Of a stretch of 5,410 bases of DNA, positions 1 through 4,216 are shown piece after piece. Location: positions 1 to 5,410 of the forward strand of contig CALXAW010000087.1 of NCBI GenBank assembly GCA_944386375.1, given 5' to 3'. A program made the translations under genes and the position numbers. Source of the stretch: an uncultured Clostridia bacterium. Lineage in GTDB: Bacteria; Bacillota; Clostridia; TANB77; CAG-508. Each line of letters starts with the position of its first letter. The stretch's first letter is position 1. The notes below the pieces were generated by a model, which ran no database searches, was not told the DNA's origin, and saw nothing but the letters and a program-made list of their open reading frames with translations.

Positions 1-196
1 AGATAAAAAAAGTAATTTTAGAAAATTATGGATAACAAGAATAAATGCTGCAGCAAGAATGAATGGAACAACATACAGCAAATTAATAGCAGGACTAAAA
101 AAAGCTAACATAACAATAAATAGAAAAATGCTAGCAGAAATAGCTGTAAGTGACCCAAAAGCATTTGCAGAAGTTGTAAAAAAAGCAATGGTATAA
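1..196 (+). CDS. rplT: 50S ribosomal protein L20, C-terminal part
   Basis: Only the last 64 codons are present; the reading frame begins at base 2 and ends with TAA at 194-196. The translation starts DKKSNFRKLWITRINAAARM and continues with NGTTYSKLIAGLKKANI, then NRKMLAEIAVSDPKAFAEVV, which is the conserved globular C-terminal half of bacterial L20. The whole protein is usually about 118 residues, so roughly the first half lies to the left. L20 binds 23S rRNA early in large-subunit assembly and in many bacteria is the last gene of infC-rpmI-rplT; those partners would be outside the window. The stop codon lies inside the hairpin at 180-213, so transcription most likely ends just after the gene. 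Identification is firm from several conserved blocks. Confidence 0.96.
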   Translation, partial: DKKSNFRKLWITRINAAARMNGTTYSKLIAGLKKANITINRKMLAEIAVSDPKAFAEVVKKAMV

Positions 197-213
197 AAAT
201 ATCATTGCTTTTT
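180..213. terminator. Bidirectional intrinsic terminator shared by rplT and the spoVA operon
   Basis: Bases 180-194 pair with 199-213 to give a 15-bp stem closed by an AAAA loop (195-198), with one G-T wobble at 191/202. The core GCAATG/CATTGC is flanked by five A on the left and five T on the right, so each strand reads as a stem followed by a U tract. It contains the TAA of rplT (194-196) and the TCA that is the minus-strand TGA of spoVAEb (202-204). Termination in both directions is inferred from this symmetry and from the convergent gene order. Confidence 0.85.
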
Positions 214-588
214 CATTTTAGGTTTAGAAATTAAAGAAGCAATATATCCAAAAAATACAGCAGCAGCTATACCACCAGCAGCAGCTTTAACACCACCAGT
301 AAAAGCTCCAATAATACCTGTTTCTTTTACAGCTTCTATTGCGCCTTTTGCTAAATTATAACCAAAACCAGTTAAAGGAACAGTAGCACCAGCACCAGCA
401 AAGTCAACTAAGTATTGGTATATTCCAAGCCCGCCAAGTATAGTACCAGTAGTTACAAAAATAACTAAAATACGTGCAGGAGTTAACTTGGTTTTATCAA
501 TTAAAATCTGCCCAATAACACAAATTAATCCACCAACCACAAAACAACGTAATAATTGTGTCCAATCAACATTTTGTAAAAAATCCAT
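202..588 (-). CDS. spoVAE: Stage V sporulation protein AE, SpoVAEb type (DPA channel membrane subunit)
   Basis: This 128-residue membrane protein belongs to the SpoVAC/SpoVAEb family and is a subunit of the inner forespore membrane channel that carries dipicolinic acid with calcium during sporulation and releases it at germination. It has a hydrophobic segment at about 16-31, a second at about 39-60, the family loop FAGAGATVPLTGF at 63-75, and a Gly/Ala-rich segment at about 91-119 before a basic tail, KPKMKKQ. The motifs FVVGGLICVIGQI (16-28) and FAGAG...TGF are repeated in SpoVAC upstream, showing that the two are paralogues. The ATG at 588 follows AGGAGGT with 4-5 bases of spacing, and the TAG of spoVAD lies inside that ribosome binding site, suggesting translational coupling. 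It is the last gene of the operon; its stop is in the shared terminator. Length is normal for the family. Confidence 0.95.
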   Translation of the reverse strand: MDFLQNVDWTQLLRCFVVGGLICVIGQILIDKTKLTPARILVIFVTTGTILGGLGIYQYLVDFAGAGATVPLTGFGYNLAKGAIEAVKETGIIGAFTGGVKAAAGGIAAAVFFGYIASLISKPKMKKQ

Positions 589-597
589 AATGACCTC

Positions 598-1599
598 CTA
601 TATTTCAATACTAACTGCATGCGCTATTCCAGGTATAGATTCGCCTTGTTGAGTAGTAGTAGCATTAGTTAAGGCACCAGTTGCAATTAATAACATTTTC
701 TTAATTTTTTTGTCTTGTAACTGCTTAAAAAAGTAACCAGAAAATACACTACCACAACATGCACAGCCACTACCACCAGAATGAGTATCTTGAGTGTTTT
801 TATCAAAAATTAAAACACCACAATCGTCATAATTTGCTTTAATATCATATCCTTCAGATTTTGCAAGTTCTGTTAAAATCTCTTTACCAACATATCCTAA
901 GTCACCAGTAACAATTACATCATAATAACTAGGTTTTCTTCCAGTATCTTTAAAATGAGTAATTAAGGTATCTAGTGCTGCCGGCGCCATTGCGGCTCCC
1001 ATACTATTTGCGTCTTTTATGCCCATATCTACAATTTTGCCTGGTGTAATATGAGTAATATAAGGCCCATTTCCACACTTAGCAACTATAGCACTACCAG
1101 CACCTGTAACAGTCCATTGTGCAGATTGTGGACGTTGGTTGCCAAGCTCTAAAGGAAACCTAAATTGTTTTTCTGCACTACAAAAATGACTAGAAGTAGC
1201 ACATAAAATATAATTAGCACAAGATTCGGCAAAAACAGAAGCTAAACATAAACTTTCAACAAAAGTAGAGCATGCACCAAATACACCAAAAAAAGGAATG
1301 TTCAATTCTCGTAAGCCAAAACTAGAAGAAATACATTGATTTAATAAATCCCCTGCAAAACAATAATCTATTTTTTCAAAAGGAATACCAGATTTTGAAA
1401 TAACAGTATTTACAGTTTCTTTTATTATTTTGCTTTCTGCCTTTTCCCATGTTTTTTCGTCCCAAAACTCGTCGTCTAAACACTGATCAAAATACTTTGC
1501 AAGTGGGCCATTAGCTTCTTTTGGACCAACAATACTAGCTGTTTGCAATATAGATGGTGGTGTGTCAAATTTTATTGTTTGTTTTCCTAATTTTTTCAT
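598..1599 (-). CDS. spoVAD: Stage V sporulation protein AD (DPA-binding subunit)
   Basis: This 333-residue soluble protein has the thiolase/ketoacyl-synthase fold and binds dipicolinic acid for uptake into the forespore. Conserved blocks visible are GPKEANGPL (25-33), FAGDLLNQC (81-89), FGACSTFVES (107-116) with Cys110 at the position of the synthase nucleophile, SSHFCSAEKQFR (136-147), VTGAGSAIV (164-172), MGAAMAPAALD (200-210), GGSGCACCGS (275-284) and the terminal GESIPGIAHAVS. The start at 1599 (MKKLGKQT) is preferred over an in-frame ATG at 1611: the AGGAAAGG sequence abuts the upstream ATG with no spacing but sits a normal distance from the downstream one. From memory, Bacillus subtilis SpoVAD (MKLTGKQT...) aligns without gaps from this Met to the GACST block. 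It lies 41 bases after spoVAC and is coupled to spoVAEb. No signal peptide or membrane segment is seen, as expected. Confidence 0.97.
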   Translation of the reverse strand: MKKLGKQTIKFDTPPSILQTASIVGPKEANGPLAKYFDQCLDDEFWDEKTWEKAESKIIKETVNTVISKSGIPFEKIDYCFAGDLLNQCISSSFGLRELNIPFFGVFGACSTFVESLCLASVFAESCANYILCATSSHFCSAEKQFRFPLELGNQRPQSAQWTVTGAGSAIVAKCGNGPYITHITPGKIVDMGIKDANSMGAAMAPAALDTLITHFKDTGRKPSYYDVIVTGDLGYVGKEILTELAKSEGYDIKANYDDCGVLIFDKNTQDTHSGGSGCACCGSVFSGYFFKQLQDKKIKKMLLIATGALTNATTTQQGESIPGIAHAVSIEI

Positions 1600-1640
1600 A
1601 ATTATAGCCATCCTTTCCTAAAAAATGATTACATTATTTG

Positions 1641-2111
1641 TTACACTAAGGTAATTGACTGAGTATTAAAAATTAAATACACAATACCAACAATTATAGA
1701 AGTAGAAATACCAAAAACCAAAACAGGACCTGCAACAGTAAACATCTTTCCGCCAACACCCATAACATAGCCTTCTGACTTATACTCCATAGCAGGAGAA
1801 ACAATAGAATTTGCAAAACCAGTTATAGGAATAAGAGAACCAGCACCAGCAAATTTTCCTATTTTATTAAAAACATTAAGAGCAGTTAAAAATGCGCTAA
1901 ATCCAATTAATAAAATGGACACAACAGTTCCGCTAAGGGCAGTATCTAACCCTTTAGATGCACAATACCACATTATAATTTGGCCAATAGAGCAAATTAA
2001 GCCACCGACCCAAAATGCATTAAAGCAATTTTTTAAGATGGGAGAGTTAGGGCTCTTTTCGTCAACATATTTTTGATAATCTTTTTTAGTTTCCAAAGGT
2101 TTAGGTGTCAC
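1641..2111 (-). CDS. spoVAC: Stage V sporulation protein AC (DPA channel membrane subunit)
   Basis: This 156-residue integral membrane protein is the SpoVAC subunit of the forespore DPA channel; B. subtilis SpoVAC has been described as a mechanosensitive channel. After a charged N-terminus of about 27 residues come a hydrophobic segment at about 30-50 with FWVGGLICSIGQI (33-45), a second at about 59-82, the signature FAGAGSLIPITGF (87-99), and a long hydrophobic C-terminal region at about 116-148. The same two motifs recur in SpoVAEb. The start is GTG at 2111, preceded by AAGGAGGAG at a normal distance; no ATG lies near it in frame. It begins 26 bases after the dodecin-like gene and is followed by spoVAD. 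Length matches the family, about 150 residues. Confidence 0.96.
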   Translation of the reverse strand: MTPKPLETKKDYQKYVDEKSPNSPILKNCFNAFWVGGLICSIGQIIMWYCASKGLDTALSGTVVSILLIGFSAFLTALNVFNKIGKFAGAGSLIPITGFANSIVSPAMEYKSEGYVMGVGGKMFTVAGPVLVFGISTSIIVGIVYLIFNTQSITLV

Positions 2112-2137
2112 AATATCTCCTCCTTGTAAAATTAAAA

Positions 2138-2350
2138 TTATTTTCTATTTAAATCTAGAGTAAAACTTAAATCCAAGTCAACAAAATATTCAGAAATTTT
2201 ATTTCCGTCAATAGTAGCTCTTTGCTCTATAATTTTTACAGAAGATAAATAATCAATAGTTTTAGAAGCCTCAGCAACAGCCTTTACAATAGCATCTTTC
2301 CAAGACACTTGAGAATTACCTGTAATAAATAAATGTTTTTCTATTTCCAA
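2138..2350 (-). CDS. Dodecin family protein, first gene of the spoVA operon
   Basis: This 70-residue protein matches the dodecin family: small beta-alpha-beta-beta subunits that form hollow dodecamers and in characterised members bind riboflavin or FMN. Seen are strand 1 HLFITGNS (6-13), the helix signature SWKDAIVKAVAEASKTI (16-32), strand 2 VKIIEQRATI (38-47), a GNKISEYF turn, and strand 3 VDLDLSFTLDL (57-67). The start is TTG at 2350, chosen because AGGAGGTT lies 8 bases upstream and no ATG falls near it in frame. Aligned by eye with haloarchaeal and Thermus dodecins, the flavin-stacking Trp is Ser37 and the neighbouring flavin-contacting Gln is Phe56, so flavin binding may be weak or absent. 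It precedes spoVAC by 26 bases and shares its promoter, so forespore expression is likely. Its role there is unknown. Confidence 0.85.
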   Translation of the reverse strand: MEIEKHLFITGNSQVSWKDAIVKAVAEASKTIDYLSSVKIIEQRATIDGNKISEYFVDLDLSFTLDLNRK

Positions 2351-2356
2351 TTAAAT

Positions 2357-2364
2357 AACCTCCT
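2357..2364 (-). promoter_or_regulatory. Ribosome binding site fixing a TTG start
   Basis: On the minus strand this reads AGGAGGTT, with about 8 bases to the TTG at 2348-2350. It is the main reason for accepting the non-ATG start of the dodecin-like gene, whose first beta strand would be lost from any later start. Confidence 0.75.
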
Positions 2365-2384
2365 AAAAATCTAATAGTTAATTT

Positions 2385-2413
2385 TATAATTTCCCAAAAA
2401 TTCTATTTTATAC
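2385..2413 (-). promoter_or_regulatory. Candidate sigma-G (forespore) promoter of the dodecin-spoVA operon
   Basis: On the minus strand, GTATA (2409-2413) fits the Bacillus sigma-G -35 consensus GHATR at all five positions. AATTATA (2385-2391) fits the -10 consensus CATWMTA at six of seven, with a 17-bp spacer, one shorter than the usual 18. Transcription would start near 2378 and give a leader of about 28 bases holding the dodecin ribosome binding site. GGGA just before the -10 also recalls sigma-F promoters, so either forespore factor is possible. spoVA is a known sigma-G target in Bacillus; assignment here is inferred from the match and the position. Confidence 0.6.
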
Positions 2414-2442
2414 TAGAAAAAACAAAAAACAAATTATATAAT
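2414..2442 (+). promoter_or_regulatory. Candidate sigma-A promoter for rsmB
   Basis: TAGAAA (2414-2419, four of six matches to TTGACA) and a perfect TATAAT (2437-2442) are separated by 17 bp. Transcription from near 2449 would give a leader of roughly 200 bases that includes the palindromic element. In such AT-rich DNA a TATAAT alone is weak evidence, but the spacing and position make this the best candidate for rsmB. It directly abuts the divergent forespore promoter. Confidence 0.5.
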
Positions 2443-2461
2443 AGAAAAAAACAAAAATAAA

Positions 2462-2471
2462 GTTGGCAAAG
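2462..2471 (+). repeat. Extra copy of the palindrome's left-end motif
   Basis: GTTGGCAAAG here is identical to the first ten bases of the palindromic element at 2519-2528. Nine of its bases are complementary to TTTGCCAAC at 2631-2639. The next bases, GCAAACAAGAAAG, loosely resemble GGCAAACGAGCAAGAAA inside the element (2546-2562). It may be a remnant of a second copy or an alternative pairing partner for the right arm. Confidence 0.45.
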
Positions 2472-2518
2472 CAAACAAGAAAGAAAAGCAGATAATATAA
2501 ATGAACAATAAATATATT

Positions 2519-2639
2519 GTTGGCAAAGAATTGTGCTTTTGGCTAGGCAAACGAGCAAGAAATCCGGAAGCGTACTTGGTGTACGCTGAGGAATTTTGAA
2601 GCGAAGTTTAACAACGCCAAAACGCAATTATTTGCCAAC
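2519..2639. repeat. 121-base imperfect palindromic element in the rsmB leader
   Basis: The left arm (2519-2543) and right arm (2616-2639) pair over about 24 positions with one mismatch, one wobble and one bulge: GTTGGCAAA with TTTGCCAAC outside, and TTTTGGC with GCCAAAA (2537-2543/2616-2622) inside. Within the loop a second hairpin has AGCGTAC (2569-2575) pairing with GTACGCT (2581-2587) around a five-base loop, plus an outer AAATCC/GGAATTT stem with a bulge (2560-2565/2590-2596) and a short AAAC/GTTT pair (2549-2552/2606-2609). The interior is richer in G and C (CCGG, GCGTAC, ACGAGC) than the surrounding DNA. No T tract follows the right arm on either strand, so it is not a plain terminator. 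It ends five bases before the rsmB ribosome binding site. It could be a structured leader RNA or a dispersed MITE-like repeat; the family is not recognised with certainty. Confidence 0.75.
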
Positions 2640-2655
2640 CAGTAAGGAGGAAAGG

Positions 2656-3996
2656 ATGGACATAGCAAGAAATGTAGTTCTACAAATCCTATATAAAATA
2701 GACAAAGAACAAGCCTACAGTAACATAGCGCTAAACGAAGAACTACAAAAAAACAAAAACAAACTAACACAAAAAGACATAGCACTAATATCAGAAATAG
2801 TATATGGAGTAACAACATGGAAGCTAACACTAGACGAAATAATAAAAAAACACTCAAAAATAAAACTAAAAAAAATATCACCATGGATTATAAACACAAT
2901 AAGAATGGGAGCATACCAAATAATATTTCTAGACAAAATACCAAAATCAGCAGCAGTAAACGAAAGTGTAAACCTAGCAAAAAGATATGGGCATAGAGGA
3001 AGTAGCAGTTTTACAAATGCAATACTTAGAAAAATAGATAAAAGCGATTACGAAGAACTATTTAAAATAGAAGAAAAAACAGAAAAAATATCAAAAACCA
3101 CATCAATGCCAATATGGATAGTACAAGAACTATTAAAACAATATAATCTAAAAGAAGTAGAAAAAATTTGCAAAAATTCAAATTTAAGGCCAAACATAAT
3201 AATAAGAATAAATACACTAAAAACTACAAAAAATGAATTAAAGCAAAAATTAGAAAAAGAAAATATAAAATGCGAAGAAACAGAATTAGAAGACTTTTTA
3301 ACAGTAAAAAACCTAAAAAACATAGAAAACGTAAGCCTATTTAAAAACGGATATTTTACAATACAAGACTTATCAGCAGGAATGTCTGCAATGGTATTAA
3401 ACCCAAAAGAAGGAGAAAACGTATTAGACGCATGTAGCAGTCCAGGAGGAAAAACAACATACTTAGCAGAAATTATGAAAAACACAGGTAAAATTGAAGC
3501 ATGGGACATACATGAACACAGAGTAAACCTAGTAAAACAAAATGCACAAAGACTAGGAATAAAAATAATAGATAGCAAAACAAATGATGCAACACAATTT
3601 AAACCAGAATATGAAGAAAAATTTGACAAAATTTTGCTAGATGTACCATGTTTAGGGCTAGGCGTAATAAAAAGAAAACCAGATATAAAATGGCATAGAA
3701 AAAAAGAAGACATAGAAGAAATAACAAAACTACAATTTAATATATTGAATAACTGTTCAAAATATCTAAAAAAAGGTGGAGAATTGGTATATTCAACATG
3801 TAGTATTTTAAAAGAAGAAAATCAAGATATAATAGAAAGGTTTTTGAAGGAGAATAAAAACTTTACTTATTCTAAATATGAAAATATAAAACAATATAAT
3901 GCTATAAAAACCTATATAAATCAAAGCAAATATATTAATATTAATACAGATATAGACCATGACGGATTTTTTATATGTAAAATTGTAAAGAAATGA
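2656..3996 (+). CDS. rsmB: 16S rRNA (cytosine-967-C5)-methyltransferase RsmB
   Basis: This 446-residue SAM-dependent enzyme methylates C967 of 16S rRNA (E. coli numbering). The N-terminal NusB-like RNA-binding domain covers about 1-130 (MDIARNVVLQILYKI; YGVTTWKLTLDEII; AVNESVNLAKRYG; FTNAILRKI). The methyltransferase domain has the SAM motif DACSSPGGKTTYLAEIM from Asp258, DVPCLGLGVIKRKPDIKW with Cys332 (the product-release cysteine of the family), and YSTCSI with Cys382, the expected nucleophile. Length matches the family, about 440-450 residues. ATG at 2656 has AAGGAGG five bases upstream; the frame is open back to a TTG at 2596, but that stretch lies in the palindromic element. Codons are strikingly A-ending and poor in T until about 3830, after which T-rich codons become common. 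No clear terminator follows. It stands alone, without the def, fmt or rlmN neighbours often seen in Firmicutes. Confidence 0.97.
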   Translation: MDIARNVVLQILYKIDKEQAYSNIALNEELQKNKNKLTQKDIALISEIVYGVTTWKLTLDEIIKKHSKIKLKKISPWIINTIRMGAYQIIFLDKIPKSAAVNESVNLAKRYGHRGSSSFTNAILRKIDKSDYEELFKIEEKTEKISKTTSMPIWIVQELLKQYNLKEVEKICKNSNLRPNIIIRINTLKTTKNELKQKLEKENIKCEETELEDFLTVKNLKNIENVSLFKNGYFTIQDLSAGMSAMVLNPKEGENVLDACSSPGGKTTYLAEIMKNTGKIEAWDIHEHRVNLVKQNAQRLGIKIIDSKTNDATQFKPEYEEKFDKILLDVPCLGLGVIKRKPDIKWHRKKEDIEEITKLQFNILNNCSKYLKKGGELVYSTCSILKEENQDIIERFLKENKNFTYSKYENIKQYNAIKTYINQSKYININTDIDHDGFFICKIVKK

Positions 3997-3999
3997 AAT

Positions 4000-4038
4000 A
4001 TTACAAAAAGATTACAGTTACTTTACATTTACTTTACA
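4000..4038 (+). promoter_or_regulatory. Four WTTACA hexamers at an 11-bp period, operator-like
   Basis: ATTACA at 4000 and 4011 and TTTACA at 4022 and 4033 are each exactly 11 bp apart. The last two lie in a perfect 11-bp tandem repeat, TTACTTTACAT (4018-4028 and 4029-4039). Direct hexamers at 11-bp steps are the usual layout for OmpR/PhoB-family response regulators, and TTTACA resembles the Firmicute Pho box hexamer TTAACA. The array starts four bases after rsmB and ends 15 bases before the -35 of the next promoter. Regulator identity is inferred only. Confidence 0.5.
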
Positions 4039-4053
4039 TTTGCATAAAACGTA

Positions 4054-4081
4054 TTGACATTTTAAAAATTAAGGGTAAAAT
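4054..4081 (+). promoter_or_regulatory. Sigma-A-type promoter of the PilM-like gene
   Basis: A perfect TTGACA (4054-4059) is followed after 16 bp by TAAAAT (4076-4081), a five-of-six match to TATAAT. Transcription would start near 4088 and leave a leader of about 130 bases. That leader (4088-4216) is very A-rich, and no hairpin or recognised riboswitch is visible in it. Confidence 0.72.
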
Positions 4082-4216
4082 ATAGACAACTGGATTTGAA
4101 AAAAATACAAAAAACGAAAGAAAATAACAAATTATAAAATTAATTCAAGTATGTTACACTAAAAAAATGCAAAATATAAAAACATAGTATTGAACTAATT
4201 AGCAAAGGAGAAGAAA

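Noticed and set aside
1600..1611. Alternative SpoVAD start four codons upstream (ATG at 1611)
   Set aside because: AGGAAAGG touches this ATG with no spacing but is well placed for the ATG at 1599, and family members begin at the MKxxGKQ residues.
2519..2639. The palindromic element as an intrinsic terminator or a T-box riboswitch
   Set aside because: No U tract follows the stem on either strand, and no T-box UGGN/ACC-type conserved core is visible. rsmB is not a typical T-box target.
2596..2655. A 20-codon N-terminal extension of RsmB from a TTG at 2596
   Set aside because: This stretch is part of the palindromic element, has no ribosome binding site in front, and ends in the AAGGAGG that serves the ATG at 2656. 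The protein from that ATG has normal family length.
2403..2936. Three overlapping minus-strand open frames (2403-2627, 2543-2884, 2715-2936)
   Set aside because: All translate to low-complexity Leu/Phe/Cys-rich strings, overlap the leader or the NusB domain of rsmB, and match no family. They are composition shadows.
3048..3713. A 221-codon open frame on the minus strand, antisense to rsmB
   Set aside because: It lies wholly inside the convincing RsmB gene. Its Ser/Phe/Cys-rich translation is what the complement of an A-rich, T-poor coding strand gives, and no ribosome binding site or domain is visible.
3964..4028. A hairpin terminator after rsmB using GTAAAG and CTTTAC
   Set aside because: The stem is only about 6-7 bp with a loop of more than 30 bases and no following T run. 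The CTTTAC copies are better explained by the phased hexamer array.
4152..4162. TGTTACACTAA occurring both here and at 1639-1649
   Set aside because: An 11-base match between two AT-rich places is expected by chance in 5.4 kb, and the contexts (a gene end and a leader) are unrelated.
4088..4216. A cyclic-di-GMP riboswitch in the leader of the pilus-type gene, as seen in some Clostridia
   Set aside because: The leader is almost entirely A/T, without the conserved GC-containing stems and GNRA/receptor elements of these riboswitches.
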